Virus record (IMG/VR): IMGVR_UViG_3300007541_000254
Location: 1-22,189 of that record
From: a virus
Length of the DNA: 22,189 nucleotides
Direction: 5' to 3' (one strand)
Shown in pieces: positions 1 to 7,923 of this stretch; the stretch's first letter is position 1, and each line of letters starts with the position of its first letter. Position numbers and translations under genes: made by a program. The notes beneath the pieces are model-generated. The model saw nothing but the letters and a program-made list of their open reading frames with translations, did no database searches and had not been told where the DNA came from.

Positions 1-1
1 A

Positions 2-109
2 CTTCAGGAACAACTGGCGGCGGCACGGCGGGAGCTCAGATCTTGGGAGCGTTACGAATCCAACATCAGCGATGCGTTGAATTCCGGCGACGGAACGTAT
101 CGGCCCTAA
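2..109 (+). CDS. Partial plus-strand ORF, possible C-terminus of a coiled-coil protein
   Basis: The plus strand is open from the window edge to a TAA at 107-109 and gives 35 residues, starting LQEQLAAARRELRSWERYE and ending in GDGTYRP. The first part is rich in Ala, Arg, Gln and Glu, as in an amphipathic or coiled-coil helix, which is more protein-like than the antisense reading. If real, it is the 3' end of a gene convergent with all the others here, and its stop overlaps the stop of the 25-residue minus ORF at 106. The start lies outside the window and I do not recognise the family. It could also be a chance open frame, because the antisense frame is open too. Confidence 0.35.
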   Translation, partial: LQEQLAAARRELRSWERYESNISDALNSGDGTYRP

Positions 110-183
110 TCATCCGTGAGCCACAGCACCAGCACGGCCACGAGGCATACCAGGCCCATGATGACCCAGTCGGGCAAGCCCAT
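106..183 (-). CDS. 25-residue single-span membrane peptide (possible lysis-module ORF)
   Basis: ATG at 183 and TAG at 108-106 give 25 residues. After MGLPDWV comes an almost purely hydrophobic stretch (I, M, G, L, V, C, A, W) of about 15 residues, then a C-terminal LTDD. This is a typical minimal transmembrane peptide with an acidic tail. A weak Shine-Dalgarno (TAGG) lies 3 bases before the ATG. The ORF begins 7 bases after the stop of the 26-residue ORF and is the last of a string of tiny ORFs behind the holin. A small lysis regulator or spanin-like peptide is possible, but no cysteine lipobox is present. The assignment rests on composition and context only. Confidence 0.42.
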   Translation of the reverse strand: MGLPDWVIMGLVCLVAVLVLWLTDD

Positions 184-190
184 CAGCCTA

Positions 191-271
191 TCACTTGAAG
201 GCGTTTTTGAGCTTCGCCCACGCCCGCCGCCACCAGGGGCGGGGATCAGGGGGTGTAGGAGGTAGCGTCAT
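191..271 (-). CDS. 26-residue Pro/Trp/Arg-rich ORF, translationally coupled
   Basis: ATG at 271 overlaps the TGA of the previous small ORF in an ATGA arrangement, with AGG five bases upstream as a possible ribosome binding site. The peptide begins MTLPPTPPDPRPWWRRAWAK and ends with a lysine-rich helix before a TGA at 193-191. It has no membrane segment and is basic and tryptophan-rich in the middle. Its position between the holin and a tiny membrane peptide suggests a lysis-module accessory gene. I do not recognise the family and the length is within chance expectation, so the coupling is the main argument. Confidence 0.32.
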   Translation of the reverse strand: MTLPPTPPDPRPWWRRAWAKLKNAFK

Positions 272-336
272 CTGCGCCTACGCAGGCCGCGAAAGAACGC
301 TGCAATGGCTTGTAGCAAGCGGCTGAGGGCTTCCAT
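268..336 (-). CDS. 22-residue amphipathic peptide with Arg tail, coupled to holin
   Basis: The ATG at 336 shares its A with the holin stop codon (TGATG), so it could be translated by re-initiation. The peptide MEALSRLLQAIAAFFRGLRR carries two more arginines, then TGA at 270-268. It would form an amphipathic helix with a strongly basic C-terminus, as in membrane-active peptides. The stop in turn overlaps the next ORF's start by ATGA, making a chain of three small ORFs behind the holin. No family is recognised. It is supported by the coupling and composition and would not be called on length. Confidence 0.38.
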   Translation of the reverse strand: MEALSRLLQAIAAFFRGLRRRR

Positions 337-542
337 CAGGCTGGCACATTCCCGCGTTTCTGGAGCCATGACCAGGCAATGCTTATAGCCAGCATCCCTA
401 TCCCGCCCGCCGCTTCCACCAGCACTTCTGTCAAACTTGCGGCTTGATCCGCCGTCAATACATCCCTGCCGACCAAGTATCCGCCAAATGCCCCTAATAG
501 ATGTCGCAGCAACAGGCCAAGAGTTACAGCAGATGATTTCAT
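336..542 (-). CDS. Putative phage holin (68 aa, two membrane segments)
   Basis: I start at ATG 542 because GGAAGGA sits six bases upstream; a GTG at 590 would add a 16-residue hydrophobic leader. The 68-residue product begins MKSSAVTLGLLLRHLLGAFG. It has a hydrophobic segment at about residues 5-24, a polar linker at 25-40 (RDVLTADQAAS) and a second hydrophobic segment at 42-60, then a short basic tail (QKRGNVPA). Length, hairpin topology and the LLRHLLG...GGYLVG pattern fit the small phage holins that permeabilise the inner membrane for lysis. It lies at the end of the late operon, where a lysis cassette is expected, but no endolysin is seen in the window. The longer form could be a second, regulatory product of a dual start; that is speculative. 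Confidence 0.72.
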   Translation of the reverse strand: MKSSAVTLGLLLRHLLGAFGGYLVGRDVLTADQAASLTEVLVEAAGGIGMLAISIAWSWLQKRGNVPA

Positions 543-548
543 TTCACA

Positions 549-555
549 TCCTTCC
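549..555 (-). promoter_or_regulatory. Ribosome binding site of the holin
   Basis: On the minus strand GGAAGGA lies six bases before ATG 542. It falls inside the reading frame of the longer alternative (GTG 590), which has no comparable site, and so decides the start. The same GGAAGGA motif serves the cytidylyltransferase-cupin gene. Confidence 0.6.
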
Positions 556-617
556 ACGGAAAAAAATGATGTAAATATATACCACAACACATCCCACCAT
601 TAAGTAATCTAGCCAAG

Positions 618-974
618 TCATCTTTTCCTATTCTTCTCCAGCTCCATCTGCAACATCTGTCGCTGATGTTCGTTTATCATGTCTTTGACTGATTCGACCT
701 TACGTTCTAACTCTCTGCGCTCTCCGCCTGCATAATCCTTGTTATCGAGAATGAGTTTATGCAACTCCCCATCTCTGTACTCTATCTCTTTCAGCGCCGT
801 TTTTATGTCACCAATGTCGGCTTTCGTCTGTGCTATCTGCTCAGCCACCGTACTCAGCTTTAGTTGCAATGCCAAAATGGCAGCGACAGAGGCGGCACCT
901 ATCGTCTTTAACGCTTCCCACAGCCATCGTTCATAGCGAATCTTGCTGGATGCGTTTTCATGGGCGACTGGCAC
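618..974 (-). CDS. Membrane-anchored coiled-coil protein, possible inner-membrane lysis protein
   Basis: The 118-residue product starts at GTG 974, five bases from the previous stop, without a strong Shine-Dalgarno; coupling to the upstream gene is likely. The N-terminal 20 residues are polar, residues about 22-41 form one hydrophobic span (AASVAAILALQL core), and the remaining 75 residues are highly charged and helical with heptad-like spacing (ADIGDIKTALKEIE, ERRELERKVESVK), ending NRKR. An N-terminal anchor plus a long charged coiled coil resembles inner-membrane spanin subunits in shape, and it lies directly upstream of the holin. Spanin genes are very diverse and no outer-membrane partner is identified, so this is a topology-based suggestion. 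Confidence 0.55.
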   Translation of the reverse strand: MPVAHENASSKIRYERWLWEALKTIGAASVAAILALQLKLSTVAEQIAQTKADIGDIKTALKEIEYRDGELHKLILDNKDYAGGERRELERKVESVKDMINEHQRQMLQMELEKNRKR

Positions 975-978
975 TTTT

Positions 979-2511
979 TCATTCTTTACCGCCGAGCAAT
1001 GGCGGAATCATTGATTGTCCAAGAACACCACCAGACCCCATAAATGCGGACTCTACTCCGTATCTGGTCCATGGTCCTAACATTTGATTTCCTGCCCATA
1101 CCTTACCTATAGGGTTAAAGTAAGGCTCATACAAACCTTTGTTCAATGCATATTCCCCGATCATTCTTGATGGAGATGCCAAACGTTCTGCTGTGCCAGA
1201 TCTTCCAAACGCTTTCGGGAATGCTTTATCCATTTTGGCACCGATAACCAATGGACTTGGATCAGCACCACGCGAAAGCGCCTGGATTTCTGTTTCCTTT
1301 AGAGCATTGTAGAGATTACGTCCGCTCACATCTCCATTAGCTGTATTCACAATATTTTGTTTCATTGCAAGCAGAATGTACTTCCAGTTCTTCCGTGCCT
1401 GCGTAAGCGCAGCCTGTTCGGCGCCTGACAATCCTTCCATCAACGCATCATCAACAACGTTTTTAACGTTTGCTAATGCAATAGCAAGCCCTCTATCTCC
1501 TGTCGCTGAACGGAACTGCGATTCCGCTGCTTGCCTAAGTTGAGTTGAGATAGCAACAAGTTGTTCCTGAGTGGCCCCCTGTGAAAATAACTTGTCCACA
1601 TCCTGTATCAATTCATGCTTCGGAAAATCAGCAACAATACCCCTGGATTTAGCAATTGCAGCATTCAGCCCATCCTGGGCGGTTTGTGTATTGAACTTTG
1701 CAGGAACAGGTTTAGCAATACCAGCATATATACCGCGTACACGTTGTAATGATCTTGCCACAACACCTTCATCAACAGTATCTGCTGTCTCGCCCATTGC
1801 TTTCGCAAATTCCCTGTTCAGCTTGGTCTGATTCCACATTTTGATATTTGCAACTTTTTGCGTTGCGAAAATATTGGATTCAGCCCCGGCCTCAATCATG
1901 TCTTGAGCTTTGCTGCCGGTTTTCATACTTGGAAAGGCTTTGTATCCTGCCTTGACACCTTCTTTAAGAGCCTCTTTTTGAGCCGGATTGATATATTGTT
2001 TACTTGTTGGTGTAATAGCTTTTCCTACCATCTTTCCTAGAACTTGCCCTGCTTTCCCTCCTATATATGCTTCACCAGCACTCATTAACTGTTCTTTCGT
2101 CGTAGGCTTCCACTGCAACCCAGCTAACAGTGCTGTTCCTGCAGGGCTCCCGCCCATGCCATACCAGGCAATATCCCCAGCAACTTGTTCCATTGGATAT
2201 GCTGTTTTCTGTTGCTGATATAACCTTGTATTTTCCTGTTGTTGTCTGGCAATTTCGGCTTTACGCTCAGAAGAAGTCCCAGGATATGCAGTCTCAAGAC
2301 CAGCCGCAGCCAAATCCGCATTACGACCAAGAGCAATTGCCATTGCTTGCGGAGATGGAAGATATGGGGAACTTGGTCCTACTTTATGTTCCATTTGCGC
2401 TTGTTGTTGTTTACGCAATGCGTCAGGCAAGTCTTCTAATGGCACAACATTAGATGGTTTCGCCCTTAGTTCGTCCGGAAGATCATCAAGCGGAACTGGA
2501 GTGCCCATCAT
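979..2511 (-). CDS. Putative ejection (internal virion) protein, 510 aa
   Basis: ATG 2511 overlaps the previous stop by four bases (ATGA). The N-terminus carries two copies of a short acidic motif, PLDDLPDELR at residues 7-16 and PLEDLPDALR at 24-33, followed by Gln-rich sequence. The middle is Ala/Gly-rich and helical, and the C-terminus is Gly-rich, ending LLGGKE. Low complexity, large size, helix content and position after two similar proteins and the tail genes match the ejected pilot proteins of P22-like phages (gp7, gp20 and gp16 by position). No lytic transglycosylase motif is seen. Such proteins usually leave the capsid with DNA and form a conduit through the cell envelope; here that role is inferred from order and composition. 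Confidence 0.6.
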   Translation of the reverse strand: MMGTPVPLDDLPDELRAKPSNVVPLEDLPDALRKQQQAQMEHKVGPSSPYLPSPQAMAIALGRNADLAAAGLETAYPGTSSERKAEIARQQQENTRLYQQQKTAYPMEQVAGDIAWYGMGGSPAGTALLAGLQWKPTTKEQLMSAGEAYIGGKAGQVLGKMVGKAITPTSKQYINPAQKEALKEGVKAGYKAFPSMKTGSKAQDMIEAGAESNIFATQKVANIKMWNQTKLNREFAKAMGETADTVDEGVVARSLQRVRGIYAGIAKPVPAKFNTQTAQDGLNAAIAKSRGIVADFPKHELIQDVDKLFSQGATQEQLVAISTQLRQAAESQFRSATGDRGLAIALANVKNVVDDALMEGLSGAEQAALTQARKNWKYILLAMKQNIVNTANGDVSGRNLYNALKETEIQALSRGADPSPLVIGAKMDKAFPKAFGRSGTAERLASPSRMIGEYALNKGLYEPYFNPIGKVWAGNQMLGPWTRYGVESAFMGSGGVLGQSMIPPLLGGKE

Positions 2512-3608
2512 TCATATTCCCATTGTCCATTACGATAGATCATTGGCTTGCCAGACTTTGACCGCATTTTCTGAATTGGCGGTTCTTCCACGGATAACGG
2601 ATATGGCAATGTTTCACTGGGTATCTGAGATGCTTTACGATTAAAATTCTGAATGATCGTTCTTGAAGCCCGTTCGTTAATATCCAAAATCCTATTGATA
2701 CTTGCTTCGTTCATAGTTATCTTTCCGCCAGCCGCAGCCATCGCAAATTCTCTGTCAGCATCAGATAACCCAGTGCCAGCACCAAACGCTTGGATAATTT
2801 GAGCTACTTGTTTAGCTTGTGCTGCAGCAAATGCTTCTGAGTTGGCAATTGCATCTGGATTATAATTAATACCAATTTGTTGCAACGCCTTTCCAAATCC
2901 TACACGAAAATCTGCACCAAACCCGGTAATCATTCCGCCTGCGAGTAACTTACGTGCTTCCCCGATACCGCGCAAACTTGTTGCTGCATCTTCAGCAAGT
3001 TGTTGTTGCTCAGAAAACTTTGCGGCTTCTTTTTCACCTAATCCTTTAAAAAAGGCTTTTTGAGATGTTCCGGTAGTATCCACATGTACTACTGCTGCTG
3101 GTTGTGCATTCGGATTCCATCTTGGGGCTGTCGCAACATCAGTCCATCCGCCTTTTTTATAATCATATTCTTGAGTTATTTCTTGATCATCACGCTTTAT
3201 TGTCCTGGTTAACGGTTTGTGTTCTGGAGTAGTAGTCATGGCCTTGCCGAGACCTTCACCATAAGACTTGGCGAATCCAGGAACTTGCATAAGTTGCTGC
3301 ATTTCTGGCGGCAATGAACTTCTCCACTTTTGTTCTGCTTCTGCAGCTTCTTTTTGCCGACGCATTTCCTCCTGCATCTGTGCCATCTGCATTTGCCGAT
3401 ACTGTTGCATGGCTTGTGCTTCCTGCGCGTCCTGCTGCATCTTCGCGGCCATCTGGTAGGAAAGCATCCCCTGTTGCATCCCGGATCCCAGTGCCTGCCC
3501 CAAACTAATAGGCCGCTGCCCGCGCTGCGGCACACCACCAGCCTGAAATAGCCCAGACGCCATACCCAGCAAGCCCATCGCTCTAGGGTCCATCATCGGA
3601 TCTGCCAT
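2508..3608 (-). CDS. Putative ejection protein, Met/Gln-rich N-terminus, 366 aa
   Basis: A strong ribosome binding site (TAGGAG, seven bases before ATG 3608) supports the start. The first 100 residues are dominated by Met, Gln, Ala and Glu (for example QQYRQMQMAQMQEEMRRQKE), giving a long helix or coiled coil. A central region of about residues 190-310 is helical and contains the motif AFGAGTGLSDADREFAMAAA, a pattern I associate with phage virion proteins of this genome position. The C-terminus ends in a small SKSGKPMIYRNGQWEYE segment. It is the middle member of three consecutive large low-complexity proteins, in the place of P22-type ejection proteins. The stop overlaps the next start (ATGA). 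Confidence 0.6.
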   Translation of the reverse strand: MADPMMDPRAMGLLGMASGLFQAGGVPQRGQRPISLGQALGSGMQQGMLSYQMAAKMQQDAQEAQAMQQYRQMQMAQMQEEMRRQKEAAEAEQKWRSSLPPEMQQLMQVPGFAKSYGEGLGKAMTTTPEHKPLTRTIKRDDQEITQEYDYKKGGWTDVATAPRWNPNAQPAAVVHVDTTGTSQKAFFKGLGEKEAAKFSEQQQLAEDAATSLRGIGEARKLLAGGMITGFGADFRVGFGKALQQIGINYNPDAIANSEAFAAAQAKQVAQIIQAFGAGTGLSDADREFAMAAAGGKITMNEASINRILDINERASRTIIQNFNRKASQIPSETLPYPLSVEEPPIQKMRSKSGKPMIYRNGQWEYE

Positions 3609-3618
3609 TTGTTTTCTC

Positions 3619-5484
3619 CTACACCATCCTGTTCAACGCAAGCCCAGTAACCAGCCCGCCTAGTGCATTTGCAGCCGTGTTACCACCCGGGTATGGACTG
3701 GCATTTCCGATAGGCCGCGTGGCATTTGCCAGATTGCCGTAAGCCTGCCACGGGTATTGCTGCATGAAGTTGGTTGCCTGTTGCCCCGCTTGTCCAAGCA
3801 CGGGTGTAATCTTGCTCAGATTACCAACAGTATTGTTATATTGATTGGTTGCCAGCCACGGGTATTGTGACATGAAGTTAGTTGCCTGCATCCCGGCTTG
3901 ACCTAACTGCGGTACAATCTGCGCTGCCTGTTGCATACGGTTGCGTTCCGGATTGAATAGTTGTGCCGCAAGCTGGCTAGACATTTCTTTCGAGTAAGCA
4001 GGCGCAAACGCACTGCGCTGCTGTAACGGACCAGTCATGTCTGCCCCATAGAACATGGAACCCATCTGCTGTGTTACATCGTTAAAGATGGACTGGTACA
4101 GAGGATTGTCCGGCGTCAGGTAAGCCCCTGCCATCGTCTGATTCATCAAGTCATAGGCATTACCCAGCCCACCCATGTACATCTCATAGTTCAGCAGTTC
4201 GTCTTCAGACGGATTCAGCGTGTTCTGATAGGCTTGATAGGCATTCGATAGCCCAGTATCGACGGCCTGCTGTGCGCCTCCCAGGGACTGCATATATTGG
4301 TTGAACCATGCTTGTTCTTCTGGGCTAGGTGTACTCGTTTGATCGTACAATCCCCGACCTATGTCCCATAGTTCGTTCAATTGCCCGACATTCCACGGCA
4401 CTTGGATTTCCACACCACCCCCAGGCGTACCGGCTGCACCAAGCCCTGCACCGAGCGCCGGCAGGAGCCACGAGGGAAGATTGCCTAATAGGTCACCGGC
4501 ACCACTCAGTAAATCACCGGCACCACTTGCAACATTTCCCGCACCCGGAGTTCCGCCAGATCCCCCAGTAATACCGTTCAACAAATTGTCCAACCAACTG
4601 CCATTATTGATAACGCCAGTACCGCCCAATTCAGGCGCTACGCCACCAACATTCCCACCAACAAACGGTGACAACACATCCGGGATGTAAGGTGCTGTTG
4701 CGCCTGCCACTGCTCCAGCCCCGGCAGCTCCAGGAACGACACTTCCACCTGTAGCAAGCCCACCAGAAATAGGATTCAGATAGGCTCCCGCATCAAGTAA
4801 GCTGGGCGTGAGTCCGCTTGTTCCGGTGCTACCTAACGGGCCACCAGCACCGGGCATGGGCACATTGGAAATGCCAGGAATAGCTGCAGCCCCACCATAC
4901 CCAGCCGTACCGGCAAGCAGCCCAGGATTCTGCGTTCCGGCAAGTCCTGCCGCCCAGTCACTTCCAATAACGTCTGCCGCCGCTGTCGGTGCGGTCGCTG
5001 CTCCACCAGCCGCAGATGCCGCACCCCCAGTTATCAAGTTGTTCAACCCGTATCCACCAAGTGCCGCTGCCGCAAGTGGAGCTAAGTCACCAACTACTTC
5101 CGTAAACTGATCGAAGACTCCTTTTTTCTTAGATTCTTCAAACCTTCTCAACTTATCGCCGTATTGGGCCATCAAGGATTCTTCTTGCGGCGTGAGGCCA
5201 GTCCAGTTCTGGAGTAACCCCCCCGGACCAAAGACCATTCCGGCAGAAGGCCCTGGATTGAATATGTATTGATCTGGAGTAAGCAGCGCAGGCGGCACAC
5301 CCATCAAAAACGAGTTAATCTGCCGCACATACTCCGGGCTGAATGGGCGAGTCCCGGGTGCATTTATATCTGCCGCCGCCTGCGTATATCCACTCGGATT
5401 AAACACTGGACTGACGGCCATGTTCAATGATCCAATGGCTTGAGGCGGATTGATACCACCACCGAAAAATGATCCTATTGCCAT
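3619..5484 (-). CDS. Putative ejection/internal virion protein, Gly/Ala-rich, 621 aa
   Basis: AAGGAA eight bases upstream supports ATG 5484. The N-terminus (about residues 1-130) is mixed and ends in a charged helix. Residues about 135-350 are an extraordinarily Gly/Ala/Pro-rich tract with a small internal duplication (SGAGDLLSGAGDLLG), and the C-terminal 250 residues are helical and Gln/Asn-rich. Near the C-terminus a 36-residue unit (LGQAG.QATNFM.QYPW) occurs twice. It is the first and largest of three low-complexity proteins behind the fiber gene and likely belongs to the set ejected with DNA. A tail-tip or tape-like role cannot be excluded. Little is known for sequences like this and I assign it by context. 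Confidence 0.55.
   Translation of the reverse strand: MAIGSFFGGGINPPQAIGSLNMAVSPVFNPSGYTQAAADINAPGTRPFSPEYVRQINSFLMGVPPALLTPDQYIFNPGPSAGMVFGPGGLLQNWTGLTPQEESLMAQYGDKLRRFEESKKKGVFDQFTEVVGDLAPLAAAALGGYGLNNLITGGAASAAGGAATAPTAAADVIGSDWAAGLAGTQNPGLLAGTAGYGGAAAIPGISNVPMPGAGGPLGSTGTSGLTPSLLDAGAYLNPISGGLATGGSVVPGAAGAGAVAGATAPYIPDVLSPFVGGNVGGVAPELGGTGVINNGSWLDNLLNGITGGSGGTPGAGNVASGAGDLLSGAGDLLGNLPSWLLPALGAGLGAAGTPGGGVEIQVPWNVGQLNELWDIGRGLYDQTSTPSPEEQAWFNQYMQSLGGAQQAVDTGLSNAYQAYQNTLNPSEDELLNYEMYMGGLGNAYDLMNQTMAGAYLTPDNPLYQSIFNDVTQQMGSMFYGADMTGPLQQRSAFAPAYSKEMSSQLAAQLFNPERNRMQQAAQIVPQLGQAGMQATNFMSQYPWLATNQYNNTVGNLSKITPVLGQAGQQATNFMQQYPWQAYGNLANATRPIGNASPYPGGNTAANALGGLVTGLALNRMV
3743..3908 (-). repeat. 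Two 58-base direct repeats, period 108 bases, within the 621-aa gene
   Basis: Positions 3743-3800 and 3851-3908 are imperfect direct copies sharing the core ccacgggtattg and catgaagtt.gttgcctg. They encode a duplicated 36-residue unit with the shared core QATNFM.QYPW. The period is exactly three times 36, so the duplication keeps frame. Divergence between the copies shows it is not a very recent event. Confidence 0.75.
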
Positions 5485-5494
5485 GTCTGTTCCT

Positions 5495-6436
5495 TCACTG
5501 GAATGCTAAATAAAAAATATCTGCCGTACCTGTTGGACTACCAACTTTACTCCAGCTAACAGTAAAACCATTGGAATTTAACGAAGTAATAACTCCGGTT
5601 TGGTATGCGCTAGTAGCCGTCATCAATACTATGCTTGTCCCTGATGCTGTCCCGTAAGTGTTAGCACCATCCGGGTTCCTGTCAAAAATTCGGAAACTAT
5701 TAGTGCCATCATCTATCCCAATCGACATTGCAGATGTAGTTGTCACACCAGCAAGGAAAAATACCAATCTCGGTTGAAACCCAGTATCCGTAATTGACTG
5801 TGTTCCTGATGCAGTAGTCAAATCTCTTTGAAAGCTACCCATCTTGAACGGCACAAGAAAATCACGCATTGCCGAAGCACTAGCCAACCCAACTAGTGTT
5901 CTTCCTGCTGCTGTAATCGAGCCAAGCGCAGCCGTTGTACTACTCGTGAAATAGGGGAACTGGTCAGCAGCCGGAGATAACCCGGCAATCGCCTGCAACT
6001 GAGGATCCTGCGTCTGTACGTTCGTACCAGGCACTAGCCCAAGCGTGGACTGCCATTGGCCTTGCGTTGTATCGTCCAGAAGTGTCCTGGAAAATGTAGA
6101 TACCGTCCCTAATGCTGCTGTGGTACTACTCGTGAAATATGGGAACTGGTCAGCAGCCGGAGATAACGCCGCTATCGCAGACAATTGGGCATCTGCCGAT
6201 TGAAACGCAGAAAGCGGCGTCAACGTTGCCGTAGTGGCTGTATCAAAATACGGGATGGTGTCAGCGGTCGGGGTGACATTCGACAGTCCGTTAAGTGCCG
6301 GGTTATCCCACAGGTCGGAATCTATGTCTCGGAATCGGTCATAGAGGCCCAGGACGAGGCGATGCGCCCAGTCCTTGATACCGTGCCGTTCGATCTGGTC
6401 AGCAGTTGGAAGGCGTGGGTCTCCGCGCTTGCTCAT
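5495..6436 (-). CDS. Putative tail fiber / receptor-binding protein with repeats, 313 aa
   Basis: ATG 6436 overlaps the nozzle gene stop (ATGA). Residues 1-45 resemble a virion-attachment segment (KDWAHRLVLGLYDRFRDIDS). Then come three tandem units built on PAADQFPYFTSSTTAAL: a divergent first copy with TADTIPYFDTATTATL, then two nearly identical ones 62 residues apart. Such DxxPYFxxxxxAxLTP units are typical shaft repeats of phage tail fibers. The C-terminal 110 residues are rich in Thr, Ser, Gly and aromatics with beta-strand character, likely a receptor-binding tip. It follows the nozzle gene, where a fiber or needle is expected. No hydrolase motif is seen, so a plain fiber is favoured over a depolymerase. 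Confidence 0.68.
   Translation of the reverse strand: MSKRGDPRLPTADQIERHGIKDWAHRLVLGLYDRFRDIDSDLWDNPALNGLSNVTPTADTIPYFDTATTATLTPLSAFQSADAQLSAIAALSPAADQFPYFTSSTTAALGTVSTFSRTLLDDTTQGQWQSTLGLVPGTNVQTQDPQLQAIAGLSPAADQFPYFTSSTTAALGSITAAGRTLVGLASASAMRDFLVPFKMGSFQRDLTTASGTQSITDTGFQPRLVFFLAGVTTTSAMSIGIDDGTNSFRIFDRNPDGANTYGTASGTSIVLMTATSAYQTGVITSLNSNGFTVSWSKVGSPTGTADIFYLAFQ
5938..6167 (-). repeat. 44-base near-identical direct repeats in fiber gene
   Basis: Positions 5938-5981 and 6124-6167 match over 44 bases with a single mismatch (g versus t). The copies are 186 bases apart and encode the repeated fiber-shaft unit. A third, diverged copy lies at about 6237-6275. The near identity at the DNA level suggests recent duplication or gene conversion, and the array could change length by recombination without loss of frame. 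Confidence 0.8.
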
Positions 6437-7923
6437 GCTTCGCCGTCTTCCTCAAAGTCAAACGCAAGTTCCGACAGTTCTGGAATTTGTCCAGAAGTAA
6501 TCGGAATACTGGGCGTATAGGGAATAATGGTAACGTTGAACTTTTGTGCAGATTCCATGACTTCCAATTTAACCGGCGAATTGGGGGACCAGGATTCTCC
6601 GATAAGAGTTCTTCCATTGAAAACCAAAGACCCAACTGCAGTTCCAGGATCATTAAATGTAGAAAGATTCCCAGTTGCGGCAATCTGGGTATTGGTGGAC
6701 CGTGGGAAAATCCACCGTGGCCGAACTTGTTTTAGTGTCCTGAATGATCCCCATCTACCTATGGGTGAAATTACAAAAGATCCACTTGAGGTTTCGGTAA
6801 TCGTAGATTGTTGCCCGCCAACATACCTTGGGGCGTTGTTGGACGAACCTATAATCGCAGGCTCCATGCCAAATGTAGTATGGATGTTGTTAGCAACGTA
6901 ACAGGACCACTGCCCTGCGACAAATCCCCACGCTTCGCGGTTGTTGGTTCTTTCGTAGTTTAGACATACCGTGTAACTTCTTTCTTCTGTGGTAGAGCCT
7001 ATTGGATAGAACCAATAGGCGATTTTCTTTCCCTCATCAACCGCGCTCTGTATAAGTTTCCTTCTTGCCCAGTTGAGAGACAGTGCGCCAATTTGCATAA
7101 TGTGTTCTCTGCATGGAGCATTCAGAGCAATAGGTCGCGTACCATCAAAGATATAGAAATCATTTCGCCCAATAAATAAATGTGCATATCCAATGTCAAT
7201 GATTGAACCATTAGCAATGCAACCGATGCTTCCAGGTATCTTCTCAAATGCCCAAGTGTTGCTTTGAGGCCCGACGTATCTCCCCAAAAAGATGGCGTGT
7301 TCCTTGTAAATTACGATATTGTCACCAAGCCGCTTCATCCCGGTAATAGGGCCTGGAGCAGAGGTCAACTGCCCTGTCGCGCATTGCGTTGTAACGGATG
7401 GTGCCCAGTCTGTCGGATTCCCCAGAGCGGAGCATATCCATTGAGAGGATGATGTTGCGGTATTCGCCACGAAAGCGAATTGATTGACAATTTCCAGGTA
7501 CGCCGCAGACGGCGCACCCGATACATCAGCAAAGTTCCCTGTTGCCGTTCTCCTCTGTAGAACATTGCTTTTCTGCGCTGCCAATGTTGCATCTTCAAAC
7601 TGTGCAAATGCCCACGGAAGGCTTGCGGTTGCCGTGGCATATGCCGTTGAGCGACCGACGTTTGTCCAAGAGACAAAGGCGCTACTCATGTAAATCTGTG
7701 AATTCGTGGAAAGAAATATCCTCGATGTTTCATCAAGGAACTGCACAGACGCCATGCTTATGGCTGTTCCGCCAGTAAACGTGCTTCCAGATACCGGGTA
7801 ATTCGGGATTATTGAATAACCGTTTCTTGTCGGTAATATACTGCTACCGAACATCAACACGCCTTCATCATCGGACTTTATGTCCGGTTGAAACCCTTTT
7901 AACCTAACAACGTATTCGCCCAT
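6433..7923 (-). CDS. Tail nozzle / stabilisation protein, P22 gp10-like
   Basis: ATG 7923 overlaps the adaptor stop as TAATG. The 496-residue product is beta-rich throughout, beginning MGEYVVRLKGFQPDIKSDDE. Repeated features include short hydrophobic strands separated by Gly, Asn and Thr, and aromatic motifs such as YIFDGTRPIALNAPCREHI at about residues 260-280. Length and position directly after a gp4-like adaptor match the P22 gp10-type nozzle, which forms a hexameric ring below the adaptor and closes the tail tube in podoviruses. I call the family from order and general pattern; remote structural comparison would settle it. Confidence 0.65.
   Translation of the reverse strand: MGEYVVRLKGFQPDIKSDDEGVLMFGSSILPTRNGYSIIPNYPVSGSTFTGGTAISMASVQFLDETSRIFLSTNSQIYMSSAFVSWTNVGRSTAYATATASLPWAFAQFEDATLAAQKSNVLQRRTATGNFADVSGAPSAAYLEIVNQFAFVANTATSSSQWICSALGNPTDWAPSVTTQCATGQLTSAPGPITGMKRLGDNIVIYKEHAIFLGRYVGPQSNTWAFEKIPGSIGCIANGSIIDIGYAHLFIGRNDFYIFDGTRPIALNAPCREHIMQIGALSLNWARRKLIQSAVDEGKKIAYWFYPIGSTTEERSYTVCLNYERTNNREAWGFVAGQWSCYVANNIHTTFGMEPAIIGSSNNAPRYVGGQQSTITETSSGSFVISPIGRWGSFRTLKQVRPRWIFPRSTNTQIAATGNLSTFNDPGTAVGSLVFNGRTLIGESWSPNSPVKLEVMESAQKFNVTIIPYTPSIPITSGQIPELSELAFDFEEDGEA

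Noticed and set aside
543-617. AT-rich gap between the membrane coiled-coil gene and the holin as a promoter
   Set aside because: It contains a TATATAT stretch preceded by TGTGG, but no -35 element at proper spacing, so I could not support a promoter.
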